This document shows positions 50,601-62,360 of a stretch of DNA of 64,000 nt, one piece after another; the first letter of the stretch is position 1, and each line of letters opens with the position of its first letter. The notes beneath the pieces are model-generated. The model had not been told where the DNA came from, ran no database searches, and saw only the letters and a program-made list of their open reading frames with translations. This DNA is from Panagrolaimus kolymaensis (taxonomy: Eukaryota > Nematoda > Chromadorea > Rhabditida > Panagrolaimidae). The stretch is from contig JAJQJQ010000030.1 of assembly GCA_028622995.1 (NCBI GenBank), forward strand, positions 248,001 to 312,000. Reading direction: 5' to 3'. Made by a program: the position numbers and the translations under genes.

Positions 50601-53600
50601 ATTACGAAAATCCGATTTTATAAATTAACTTTGTCGTGAATCAAATCTTCAGTAACGGCGAGCTTAATTCACTTTATTTCATAAAAAAGCAGAATTAGAA
50701 ATTTTTTAAAATTGTTTTTTATTTAAAAGCAAAAACTCCTGGAACACTATTTACTTTAATGATCAACCATATTTTTTTTCTTTATTTTTGTGAATTAATT
50801 AATTTTCTTAATTGCAACCTATTTTTTCTTTAAATCTAGTTAAGAAAATCTTTTTCTTTCTCTTGGTCATAAAATCGGTGATGAATGAAGGGTTGTTGTT
50901 GCATATTTGATTTAGAATTTTCCAAAAGCAAAGAAAAAGTGTATTTCAAATAAATCAAACCTGATGTGGCATTTGTTGATTTTGCATTAAATATAATTGT
51001 CTTTGAAGGAAGCTTAAATCGGGTACATGATTTCCAGCACCCATCATCATCGATGCATGATGTTGATTTGAATGATGATGATGCGAGTGATGAGTGTGAG
51101 GCTTATTTCGTTTCATTCTTTTTCTTCTTTTATAATTTCCAAATTCAAACATGCTTTCATAATCCGTAACTAAAGTCCAATAATTTCCTTTTCGATCATT
51201 TGCTGGACCTAACCCATCACGAGATTTTTTTGCAAAGCAATCATTCAAAGAAAGATTGTGTCGAATACTATTTTGCCATCCTTGACGCCTCTTTGGATCC
51301 GCTGTTCGATAATATGGGAATCGGGCATCAATGTACTGAAAAAAATATATGTACAAATTTAGGAGGAATAAAAAGGTTAGAAATTTTTCTTAATTTTTAA
51401 ACGCTTAATAAAATTTTTTTTATCTGATTAAATTTGTGCTTTATCGAAAAATGGGAGATGGAATATAAAGTAAAAAACTTACACTATAAATTTGTGATAA
51501 AGTCATCTTTCGATCGGGTGCATGATTGATAGCCATAGCGATGAGAGCCACATATGAATATGGTGGCTTTTCAACATCTGAACCTTCTTCCCTGTAAGAA
51601 GCATAGCTATAAAAAAATTTATTTTTAATTTACTAAACTAAAAAATAGTTTTTATTTTGTGCTTTCATAAACCAAAAAAATAAATAAATAGAAAGGGAGT
51701 TTTTTTTGATTCAATTATTAACCAATGAAAAATGAGAGAGTGTTTTTTTTGTTGCTGTTGTGTTTGAAATAATGCAAAAATGAGAGACTAAAAAACACAG
51801 TATTTTTTGTTGATATTGGCGAGAGATTTTTTAGGCTCACATATAAATGTTTTTAAAATCTTTTTTCCTTAGTAATGAAAAAAAAGAACGCTAAAGTGTT
51901 AGAATTAAAAAGAAGAAATGAGAGATGAAAAAGACAAAAAAATGGCTCTCATTTAAAAAAACTTATTTTGCATTTCCGAAAAGTTAAAAAAACTATGAAT
52001 AACTTTTTTTTGTTTTTGGTTCAATTCTGCTTTTTTGATGTCTTAAATTTAAAAAAATTAATTTGCATTTAAGAAAAATAAAAAAATATTAAGGTTACTT
52101 TTTTAATGAAATTTTTTAGTGGAGTGTAAATGTTAAATTTTGTGGAGTCATAAAAAAAATGAAAGCTTGTTTTTAAAAAAAAGCTTATACAATATTTTTT
52201 TATGGAAAATCAGCGATAAATAATGAAGAAGAAAAAGGTACAGTAGCCGACAAGTCATTGTTAGTGCACAAATGGGAAAATTGCAAATAACTAATTTTTA
52301 TAAGCGCAAAATAAAGTTAAAAAAATAATAGCTCGGATAAAATTTAATTTAAAGAGTTTTTTTTCTAGCGAATTAATTTTGCGATAACCAAAAATAGTAA
52401 AGATTTTTTTTTTTAATCTATCGAAACCCTGCCTTTTTTCCCCTTTCCTTCTTCTCCCAACCATGTTTTTTTCTTCAACATTTATAATACATATTTAAAG
52501 TTTACCAAACATGCCCATTTATATTTACTAAACATCCTTTCTCTCTCGCGTTTTTTAAATATTTATTATTTAGTAAAAATTTGTTTAATCAACAAAACCA
52601 CCCATTTTATTTTACAAAAAAACATAAAACCATAAATAAAAAACTTACTGAATCACAAAGTCATTTTGCATGTTGATGATGGTGATGCTATTTTTGCCGT
52701 CGTCGTCGACGATGCTGAATCAAAACTTTTTTTGTTTTTGCCTTTTTGCTTTGTTGGTTGCCGAAACAACAAACCTAAAAAATCAAAATAAAAAATAATA
52801 AATAATCGAAAAAGAAAATTATGTATATTATTTTTTGTTAAAGAAGCTCGAATGTTTCCAAAACTTAAAAGCTAACTATAAAAAATATTTTGAAAGCTAA
52901 AAGATAAAAATACAAAAGATAGATAGACTTTTTGATTTAAAATGAAAATATTTTCTGTTTTTGCTTTCTTCATGGAGATGAAAAAAAAATAAACTTTGTT
53001 TCAGATTGCGAAAAGAGAAAATATTTAAAAAATATAAAAAGAAAAAGCAAAAACATAGAAGAACAAGAAGAAGAAAAAAAGAATGATACGGTGTCTATGA
53101 TTAAAAGGGGAAAAAGGAAGAAGCATCATCATAGAATTACATCTCTTCGTTCGTTTTGCTTCAGTTGTCGGTCGTCGTCGTCTTCAATGTTTTTGTTAGT
53201 AGTAACAACCAGGGCAAGAGAGGTGTATGAGATTGTTGTATGTTGAATAAGCAACAAGAAAAAGAATGTTTTGATTTTGTGTATGGGAAAAATATTATTA
53301 TGTCGATAGTTAGAAGATGGAAGGAAGGTGGATGGTGGATGGAATGGGTGACGATAGATAGATAAATGAAAGGAGGCGGAGTTGTGGTAGGATGGATGAA
53401 AGAAAGTTACTAAATTGCTTTAAAGCAGTGGGAGATGGCTCAAGGAATGGTAGCGATAGATGTAAGCTAAGAAATTCTTTTGGATAGTTACAATTCGAGA
53501 GGATCTAGGATTTATAAATTTGAAAAAAAGAATGGACTAAAAGATTTTGGTAGATAACACACTTTAGGAATTTAATTAGTTACTGAGAGCCTTGCCACGA

Positions 53601-56192
53601 ATATTTTGTATCTTTTATTTTTTTAAACTAGATTTGAACAAAAAAAAATACTAAAAAATTTGAAAAATTTTTTGTTATAAAACTCTCCAAAACAAATGTG
53701 ATATTTTAAAAGCAATTTCTTTTTTTTAACAGATTTTCTACATAAATATTTCAAAATATCAGTGGTAGGTGCAAAACTTAAATTACCGTAACTCGATGCC
53801 TTTTTTGGCGCCAAAAATACCAAGGTATGGCAAATAACAAAAAAAAAAGAGAATCAAAAACAAAAACTTTCCGATAGGCAAAATAAAAAACAGCAAATAT
53901 AAAAAACCAAAAACTTTTTCTTCTGTTTTATTCTGTTCTTTTCCCTTTTTCCTATAATTTTTCAGATTTTTTTTTCTCATTTCAAGCGACAATACCACGC
54001 AGTAGCACAAAAAAGAAAAAAACCTATGTTTTGATTATCTCTCCTTCCTATCTTCGTCGTTCGTTGTCGTCGTTCTTGGCTTTGGGGTTTTAAAAAAAAG
54101 AAGAAAGGTTTTTGTAATGTTACTGAAAGAATAAGAAGAAGAAAAAAAAGCTGCTATGGAAAAATGTTGTTGTTGTAATCTATCTATCTCTCTCATTCTA
54201 TTTTGCGACGAACGATGAGATTTATTTAAAAAAATAAAAATAGTGAGACATTTATTTTGGGTATAATGATATTCAAAAAAAAATTTGAATTTAAAATAAA
54301 TATTTAACTATGGAAGAAAAATGGTTGGCATAAAAGTAAATGGAGTCATTAACACTTTTTTACATGGGTTCAAGAAAGCGGTTTTTTTTAAATTATGAAA
54401 CTCGAAAAAATTTAGAAAGGCTTTCGATTTTTAAAAAAAGCTTCATGAATTTGTTGCTTTGGATTTAAAAAAAGCTAGCCGGGATAAAAGAAAAACCCTT
54501 AGATTGGTTATTTGGAATATCAGTTTTAAGAATATAAAAAAAGATTAGGTCACAAAAAAAAATAAACACAAATTTTTGAGATCACGGATGGTTAGAGTAA
54601 CAAATTTTATATTAAGTATTTTAAAAAAAGAAAAAATTGTAGTCAGTCTCTCATAAATAAAGGTTGCTAATCACCTCAATAATGTTCTACAGTTAACTTT
54701 ATTCGCTTTTTAAAAATTTCAAATTTTATTCTGACCTACTTTTTTGACTTTCATTTTTTTTCGTTCGATTCATTTGCAACATTTTTTACTTTTTTTTTTT
54801 GTATCTCCACCCTTTTTATAAACGCAAAATTGTGTCATTTCTTGTGCCATCTTGCAATTAAATTTTTTGTTCCTTCTTTAGTTTATTTTTGCAACATCTT
54901 CTTCCTTCAAAATGGCATAAAATAGTAGTTTTTTATTTTCAAAAAATTTAAAACACAAAAAAATCAAGTAGCATTGCCATTGCAAATTACAACTTCATCA
55001 TTTTCGGTTCGGCAGAGAGCAAAAAAAAAGTCTGTACCGCGCAAGGTTGTGGCGCCATTGTTTTATTTTTCTTTTAATTCTTCATCGGCCGACGTCCTCG
55101 TTTGCTCGGTATTAATTTCAAAAAATAAAAAAGAAAGTTTTTAAACAATTTTCTTTTTTTGCCTTTTTTTCTTTCATCGTCTCCTTTTTCTGTGCCAGCC
55201 TTTTTTTTTTTTTTGTGACATTAAAACAATTACTCCCATTAACCTTTCTTGACCATCGTCTTCTTAATCAACAAAAAAAACTTTTTTCATTTAAATTCAG
55301 TCATATTTTTTTTTAAATTTATAGGTGGATTCCATTCTTCATCCAAATGAAGAGCATAAAGGTTATGCGGATGGAGAAAATGTCCATTTTCATCGAAAAA
55401 TTCCATCATCAGCTGATTTAGAATTTAAACGAAATGGAGAAGAAAATGAAATAAAATTACCACAAATTTTGGCTCCAAAAGATTTATATAAAAAATTACA
55501 ACTAAAACAGCAAAGAAAAAATCAAGAAACCAATGGCGAAGAAGCAGCTAAAGATGATGAAGTTAAAAATGATGGAAGAGAAGAAGGTAAACAACAAATT
55601 TGTTATAAATTAAAAATTAAATGGTTTTTCAAACTGCAAAAAGTATTTTATGAGTTTTTTTAAACTTTTTTCACTCAAAAAATAACAATCATCGCAAAAA
55701 CAATCTTTTTATAATAAAATAATCAAACCTTTTCGAATATTAAAAATTTAAAAGGTTTAAAAAGTGTAAATAAAATTTTTTGCTCTCAAGTTTACTAAAA
55801 AAATCATTCTAAAAATTGTGTTCCATCATTTTAGTCAAAAGTTAGCCTCCAAAATTGCTTTCGAAAATGGATTAGAAAGAATTTTGTCACTTAAAAAATA
55901 AGGCGTCTAAATTATGAAAAAATTTATTTTATTTTTTTGATCTGAATGGAAAAAAAGTAAACTTTTTATTTATTTTTTTAGTTGTCGATTATCAAAGCTT
56001 GAAACGGCCCAACAATAAAGAAAATGATTATAAAGAAATGGTATGTTTGTTTACTTTTTCAACTTTCTTTTTTTTACTGATATATTCTGAAACTTTTGTT
56101 TGTTTTTTTACACATTCTAAAAAAAGGCCCAAATTATCCAAGAATGAAATTAATTTTTTTAAATCGTTTTTTCAAAATTTCAGGGTGATTGA
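47609..56192 (+). CDS. Type II membrane coiled-coil protein (GOLM/GOLIM4-like architecture)
   Basis: Eight exons, 47609-47780, 48481-48555, 48618-48799, 49050-49142, 49201-49269, 55325-55586, 55982-56040 and 56184-56192, join in phase to give 306 residues. A short cytosolic start ([10 protein letters not shown]) leads into one membrane segment ([14 protein letters not shown]). A lumenal coiled coil follows ([44 protein letters not shown]), then a charged tail ending [20 protein letters not shown]. This is the layout of Golgi type II proteins such as GOLM1/2 and GOLIM4; residue-level homology is weak, so the family is an inference. The second intron has a GC donor (48556), and the fifth is about 6 kb and encloses a forkhead gene on the other strand. 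The last exon holds only Gly, Asp and stop. Confidence 0.7.
49629..52671 (-). CDS. Forkhead transcription factor, FoxL2-like
   Basis: Four exons, 52671-52649, 51606-51483, 51335-50961 and 50372-49629, give 421 residues. The forkhead domain runs from about residue 18: [56 protein letters not shown] and [15 protein letters not shown]. The pairing of [16 protein letters not shown] and RRKRMKR is closest in my memory to FoxL2. A four-residue insertion ([10 protein letters not shown]) lies in the recognition region, and a His-rich stretch ([14 protein letters not shown]) follows the domain. The C-terminus is Gln/Ala/Ser-rich. The second exon has a usable alternative acceptor at 51592-51593, also in frame. 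The stop codon overlaps a perfect donor (GTAAGT), so further 3' exons cannot be excluded. FoxL2 acts in gonad development in other animals. It lies wholly inside an intron of the plus-strand gene. Confidence 0.85.
52672..55324. other. Intronic DNA upstream of the forkhead gene
   Basis: No exons are supported. It is the intron of the plus-strand gene and the likely promoter region of the forkhead gene. It holds T/A tracts and a few GTCGTCGTC runs (52690-52715, 53170-53180, 54055-54075). Confidence 0.5.
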
Positions 56193-56707
56193 AAATTCAA
56201 AAATGCAAATTATTTTTTTGGCAGTCGCTGTCGTCAAATTTACAAAAAAACGCAAAGGTTATAAAACAAAACATTTCTTACACTTTGGTTCTTTACAAAA
56301 AATACAAAACTTAAATTTAATTTAATTATATTATCATTTTAATGCCTTCATTTTTGTTGTTCTTTGATTTTTTTGCATTTTTGTTTTATTACTGGTAAAA
56401 ACTTTTTTATCCAAACATAATAATTACTTATTGTTAATAATTTTTTTTATAATTACTTTTTAAGTTTATGTATTCGTTTTTCGTGATATTTATTAAGCAT
56501 GACATTTACCAATAAAACTTTTTTTTAAATGAAAAAAACTTTTTGAACGTACATTTAAAATTTTTAAAATTTAAAACAAAATTTTACTAATTTCATTTTT
56601 TGATTATGTTTATTATTATTTTAATTTTAAAAACTATGAAAATTAATTGTTTACAATTTCATTTTTTATACCAGTAAAAAAAGAGAAGAAATTTTGGAAA
56701 AATATTT

Positions 56708-58827
56708 TTATTCATGGGATTTATTTGATTTAGTTGAAAATCTTCGAACCATTGAAGGAACAAAATCTTTTGGTGGAGATTTTTTTGATTTTTCTTCTTC
56801 AGTTTTAGTCATTCTTGGAGCAAGTTTTCCAACGGATTTTAAAGGTTTAGTGAATTCTTTTTTTGCGTTAGTGGAAGTCGTCTCCTTTTTCGTGGCAGGT
56901 GGATTTACAACTTTCGCGGGAAGTGTTTTGGTTGTCGTCGTCGATGGCTTAGGTTTTGGTTTATCATTTTCTGAATCTTCCGAATCATCTTTTCTTTTTC
57001 GATAAATATCTTCATTTTGGGGTAATAATTCAGGGACATTTTCCATTCCAGTATATTTAATTAATCTTGGAACCGATCGCTTACATAAAATAAACATTAA
57101 TTCTGCGGCTTGTTTAGCGCAAAAACTTTTAGATTCCGAAATTAAATTTAAAATTCTTTTACGAAGTTTTAAATCAAAATTTTTTTTATCTTCCATCGAA
57201 CTTTTGGATGATGGAATTAATATGGATCGGCAATATCTCCTGGCAGCTTTGTGTCTTGAGCAAAGATGAATCAAAACAACAAAAAATGAAATAAGCAAAC
57301 GAGTTTCAATGGGATCACCAATTTCAAGTTTTCGAGAAATTAAATCCAATATTGCATCAACGAATTTCATTTCATGATTTTCATAAATTTTTACGGATGA
57401 TTTATTTGTGTTTTCTTTATTGATGCCTGGGCAAAGAGGCAAAATGCAAGATGGAACAGCAGTGAGAAATCGAGCTGAACCTCGTTTCATATCATCATCA
57501 ATGGTTGGACTTTCAATAATTTTAGCGCATTTATTTGCGCATTTTTGAGCAAATTTCTGAAAAAGGAATGATTTTTAAAAAATTAAATTTGCATTTTTTT
57601 TAAATGGAAAAACTTTTTTTCGTTTTCAAACGTGCTTCGCATATATTTTTTTCTTCATATTTTAAAAAATGAAAATAAGCTCTTACCACATCAAAAATTT
57701 CTGCATACATATGAATGTGATGTAATATATCCAAAGCAGACATAGCCATTTCAAAACTTTGAAAAATAACTAAAAATTCCACCGTTTCATCCATATTTTC
57801 TGGATCATCTATGATTTCCACCGTCCATGGAGAAGTTTGAACCACCATTAATCTTTTGGTAGTTTTGGGGGTTCCAGCTTTAGTAATCGATAATTTTTGA
57901 TAAGAATATATTAAAATATCCAAAAATAATGAAGCCTTTGTTAAATCGGTTATCCATTTTCTCTGAAAAAGAAAAAATAAGTAAGAATTTTGTTTTGAAA
58001 CTAAAAAATATTAATAATAAAAATTTGTTGATGAAATAATTTATTTTTGTGATTAGTTTTAAAATTAGAATTCAAAACCAAATACTATTTTCCTTACTTG
58101 GAGTTTAGTTGAAGACAAGCATGAAACAAAAGCAAGTCGAAGATCATAATAAAGTAATTCTTCCACCAAAATATCCGTGGCATTGTTCAAATATGCAAAT
58201 TTTTCATCATGTACTTCATCGGGTGCTTGAAAATATTGTAAACTATTTTTCATTCTCTCAAATAAAATTGGTTCACAATTTTCAATAAAAATATTTTGAA
58301 CTTTATCCGATACATGCAACGCATGGTGGAGGCATCGAAGGGCATCAAAAACCACACGAAACCCATCAACTTTGGAGTTTGGATGTAAGCCGCTGGCTTT
58401 TAAAATAATTTCTATTACATCATTTGAAAATATTTCCATTGCTGCTGTTTCATCATGAGGCAAAATTCCGATGAGTTTGAGTAAAGCTCGTTTATATTCT
58501 TCCGAAGCTTTAGGAAAATGTGTCACAAAAATATCTTGGATGTCCTAAAACGAAAAAAATTGGAGAGAATTTTCGATTTTATTTTTAGTTTTGAAATAAC
58601 AAAAAAGTGTGGAAAATAATGGAAAAAACTAATACCTTTAAAACTTCCACACTAAATTTAGGAAATTTTGGTGAACCATATTTATGAACTAAAAATGCAT
58701 TGACTTCTTTTAAGGTTTCTAGAAAATTTTCAATATTTGATTCATTTTTCCATTCTTTAATTAATTCTTCATTTAAGGTAACTCTACGAATTTCATATTC
58801 AGCTTCTTCTATTCCTTCCTTTTCCAT
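56708..58827 (-). CDS. ric-8: RIC-8 (synembryn), G-alpha chaperone and exchange factor
   Basis: Four exons, 58827-58636, 58544-58098, 57962-57687 and 57556-56708, give 587 residues in phase. Armadillo-like helices carry RIC-8 signatures: VVFDALRCLHHALHVSDKVQ, LLYYDLRLAFVSCLSS, RKRILNLISESKSFCAKQAA and ELMFILCKRSVPRLIKYTGM, followed by ENVPELL. RIC-8 folds nascent G-alpha subunits and promotes nucleotide exchange. In C. elegans it acts in synaptic transmission and spindle positioning. The C-terminus from about residue 500 is Lys/Thr/Pro-rich and ends in a SPPKDFVPSMVRRFSTK block. It converges on the type II membrane gene (stop codons about 515 bp apart). Its 3' coding end is repeated in inverted orientation upstream of its own start. 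Confidence 0.9.
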
Positions 58828-59278
58828 TTTTTTCAAATACAAATCAAAGGAAAAAAATAAAAATAAAGTAAAGTTTTTTCCGATCAATAAAAAGAAATAA
58901 TAAAAATCAGAGAGAAAAATAAAAACAAAAAAAGCTATTTTTGAAATAAAAAAAGCTTTTTAGAAATCACACACACACACACTTGACTTTCAAAACTTTA
59001 GCGGATAAGAAAAAAAGCCCAGTGGCAAAAAAAAAGGAATACAAAGAAGAAAAGAGAAAAAAACACGGATGGATGATGCAAGGAAGGATGAGAAACGATT
59101 GATGGTGAAGAGCATGTGCTTGGGCTAAAAAAAATCGAACGAGTACAAACAAATACACTTAAGATTAAGTTCTTTCTTTATCCTCGAAGGAAGAAAGGGG
59201 AAAGAAATAAACGTACACTTTTTTGTTACTAAAACAAAAAAAAATTTCTTTAGTCTTTTTCATTGATTTCGAATCGTA

Positions 59279-59404
59279 GTTGAAAAACGTGCTCCAAGAA
59301 GCATTAAAACTGAAGAAGCAAAATCAAAAAAATCTCCACCAAAAGATTTTGTTCCTTCAATGGTTCGAAGATTTTCAACTAAACCAAATGAATCCAATGA
59401 ATAA
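59279..59404 (+). pseudogene. Inverted copy of the RIC-8 C-terminal coding end
   Basis: Read on the plus strand from 59279, the frame gives 41 residues plus stop, including KTEEAKSKKSPPKDFVPSM then VRRFSTK, and matches RIC-8's last 41 residues at 33 positions. A 60-base run is identical to the minus-strand sequence within 56833-56708. The first base follows an acceptor-like CGTAG, so it could be a last exon, but I find no upstream exons. It is best read as a gene fragment from an inverted duplication. It lies about 450 bp upstream of the RIC-8 start. Confidence 0.85.
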
Positions 59405-59615
59405 AAAAAATAATTCATATATTTTTACTATTTTATTTTGCATTTGCTTGTTTCGATACTCACATGATAAATTCAAAGTGGCTTTGAAATGAAAATGATA
59501 AAAGTCATTTATAAATTATTATTTATTTAATTTTATAAAATTGAAGGTAATAACAAAAGTATGTAGACCAAAACCAAAAACGGGTATTGATTTTACAAAC
59601 GTACAAACATTTTAT

Positions 59616-60858
59616 TTAAATTCCACCACTTGCAAGGAACGTTGCCAACTTTGAATGTATTTTTATTGGCTAAAAAAGAAAAATTAAAATTCAAACTTTC
59701 TTTAAATATTAATAAAACAATTTTGGGAACTCACTCTTGTTAGAATATCTTTTCCAAATCGACACCAAATTGCCCAATCTTTACTATTTTGAAAATGTGG
59801 TGGAGCTTCAGGGTTCATGTACTGGAAAAATATTTTTGTTTATGAAAAATATACAAAAAATTAAAGTAAATAAAAACCTTAAACATTGCTCGGTCAAGAA
59901 TGGCTGATGGAGAATTGGGTGGAAGGCCAATATTTGAAAAATTGTGAATTTTGCCATTAGTCCAATCAATATTTTCAACAGTTAATTGAATAACCTGGAA
60001 TTGGAAGAAACAAAAAATTTATTTTAATAAAAATTGAAATAAAGCTTCAAACAAACTTTTATCATTTTTATATCGTTTCTGTCGTCGTCTTGGGCATTCA
60101 AATTATGGTTGCTGTTCTAAAAATAGAGAAATTTTAAGTTAAAATTTTCTAACCAAATCCTTTTTTTTTTGCGATTCAGAAGTAGAATTTACATAATTTA
60201 AAAAGGATTTTGAGCACAATTTTAATTTTTTATTATTAAAATAAACTTGAAACAGATTTGTTCCATGAACTAATATTTTTAGTATCATTTTAATAATTTT
60301 TTCTTACCTCTGAATTAAGTCCATGATTATTCCATCCAATATTTTGCTGTTGTTCATTATTATTTCCAAAACCTTTATGTTCAAATCTTGTATATCCAGT
60401 AAAATATTTTTCAATAAATGATGGAGGTTGATAATTATTTCTTTGGATATCAAGGGTGCCGCTCCATTTAGATTTTAAAACATAAAATTTGCTTCCAATT
60501 TGTCCGGCATAAACCATAAATTCGCCATTATTGGCTTCAAAGATATCTCCTTGCTTTGCTTGATTTACCCAATTTGGAACATCAAAAATTGGAAGTTTTT
60601 CCATTTCAAAATTATCCAAAGAGTCTGCAAAGAAATAAAAAAAGTAGTAAAATTATTGGAGAAAAAATGTCGAGAAAAAAAAAGATTATTACCCATTTTT
60701 TGTTGTGATTGTAAAAAAATTTGAGAACCGTTAAAACAAAAAAATGCTGTAACACAAATAATAAAAGCGAGAAGGTAATATCGTGATCGATTTGATTGTG
60801 GATATTGGTCTTCAATTATTTCGTTTGGGTTATTATTATCAAATCCTCCTCTGTTCAT
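59616..60858 (-). CDS. Unrecognised single-pass type II membrane protein
   Basis: Six exons, 60858-60693, 60624-60308, 60116-60057, 59994-59878, 59821-59735 and 59669-59616, join in phase to give 266 residues. A polar N-terminus of about 26 residues (NNNPNEIIEDQYPQSNRSR) precedes one membrane segment (YYLLAFIICVTAFFCF). The rest is probably lumenal or extracellular, with motifs DVPNWVNQAKQGDIFEANNG, FYVLKSKWSGTLDI, IEKYFTGYTRFEHKGF and DWAIWCRFGKDILTR. Asn/Gln-rich linkers occur near residues 135-160. I recognise no family. Consistent phases over five introns make the model likely. Confidence 0.7.
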
Positions 60859-60940
60859 AATCTAAAATAATAATAAATTTGTTAATATTAAAAAGTTTTC
60901 TAAATAAACATATTTTCACGAAAATGGAAAAAGTTTGAAG

Positions 60941-61134
60941 TAGGGTTGTCGAATTTCCCGGGAAATGGGAAATTGGGGAAATCTCCCGGGAAATTTTCCC
61001 GCTACAAACCTTCACAAAGTCTTACAAAGTTTAACAAAGTTATAGCAACTTTTGTAAGACTTTGTTAGACTTTGTGAAACTTTGTAAGGGTTTGTAGCGG
61101 GAAATTTCCCGGGAAATCTTTTTTGACAACCCTA
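60941..61134. mobile_element. hAT-like MITE, TAGGGTTGTC ends
   Basis: 194 bp. Ends TAGGGTTGTCGAATTTCCCG and its inverted counterpart ending GACAACCCTA flank an inner palindrome (CTACAAACC...GGTTTGTAG with repeated ACAAAGT). The flanking 8-mers GTTTGAAG and TTTTGAAG match at 7 of 8 bases, as for a slightly decayed hAT target duplication. No coding sequence. Confidence 0.8.
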
Positions 61135-61360
61135 TTTTGAAGTGCAAAAATGGAAAAAACAAAAAAAGTAATTTGAATGGTCAAATTTTCAATTAAAAAC
61201 TAGGAGAGCCGGTAAAAAGTCGGGGTAGAGCTAAATATAAATCGCTTCGCGATTAACGGCTGGGTCTAGCTTTTCAGAAAAGCCTTCTTTTTAGAGCTTG
61301 AGCGAAAAAAAGTTTATAAAAAAATAAGAATCCGCTTGTTTTTAAATAGTATCCTTTATG

Positions 61361-61986
61361 TAGGGATGGGCAAGAGCTTCAAAAACGTTAGTGTTCCCTG
61401 CCTTTTTTTTCGTCCATCTCTTTTTTTTCAAGCGGGTGACGGTAGAATTTTTTTGTTAGTTTTATTATTTATTTCCTCATGACTATAATATGTAATTTTT
61501 AACGCTGATTTTAAATATGTAGCTCTAAAATACGTTGTTGCTTCATAGTTGCAAAATACACACATTTTTAGCTCGTTGACCCACACCTCCTTCCCCTTTC
61601 GACAAGCCGCTTATACCATCGGATAGAGAATTAAATTTTACATTTATAGAAAAAATTACAGCTTCGCGAAACATCGCGAAGCCATTCATTTTAAAGAAAA
61701 ACCAATATCGTAACGTAAAAATCCTTGAAAAAATGCTTTTTTGATATAAAAAAACTAGTGGCATTCTGCGTCAAAAGGAAAAAGCGCCTTTGATGAAGTG
61801 ATGCAAAAGTGTCACCTGGACGAAAAAAATTTGATTTTTAGAAATAAAAATCGCGTTTTTCATGTACATTTTAATTGGCTTTCATTTTTTCTTTAATACA
61901 AAAGTTATTTCAAATGAGCTAACGTATCTTTTGAGATAGAAACCAAAATATTCTGTCGATTTTGAAAAAAACGCTGCCCATCCCTA
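61361..61986. mobile_element. hAT-like MITE, TAGGGATGGGCA ends
   Basis: 626 bp. Ends TAGGGATGGGCA and TGCCCATCCCTA are flanked by identical 8-bp duplications CCTTTATG (61353-61360 and 61987-61994). A perfect duplication suggests a fairly recent insertion. The inside has no transposase frame and is A/T-rich. Confidence 0.85.
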
Positions 61987-62054
61987 CCTTTATGTTCATT
62001 ATCTTGGGAGCAAAGTTTCATAAAAATTTCTAAAACTGCCGATGGCATGATTTT

Positions 62055-62360
62055 GGAGAACCGATCATGCCTATTTGCAATTTTCGCCACTGCTATAATA
62101 TTTGGGAGAACCGCTCATTTTTATATGCTTTTTTCGCGCTGGCAGACCCCTGAGATCCGATAACGCTTCCCAATTTTCTTCTTTGGCATATTTGGGAGAA
62201 CCGATAAGGAGTATATGCAAATTTTGCCTTAGACATATATTAGATAATCGAACAGGCCTATGTGTAATTATCGCCACTCGCATAATTTTTGATAACCGAT
62301 TATGCTTTTTTGAAACTTTCCCCTTTGACAAATTATTTAGGAGAACCGATCATGGCTCCA
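62055..62360. repeat. Degenerate tandem array, unit about 45-50 bp
   Basis: About seven units open with variants of GGAGAACCGATCATG: 62055, 62105, about 62149, 62195, 62242, 62290 and 62340. Unit ends include TATTTGCAATTTTCGCCAC. Units differ a lot from one another, so the array is old. Confidence 0.7.
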
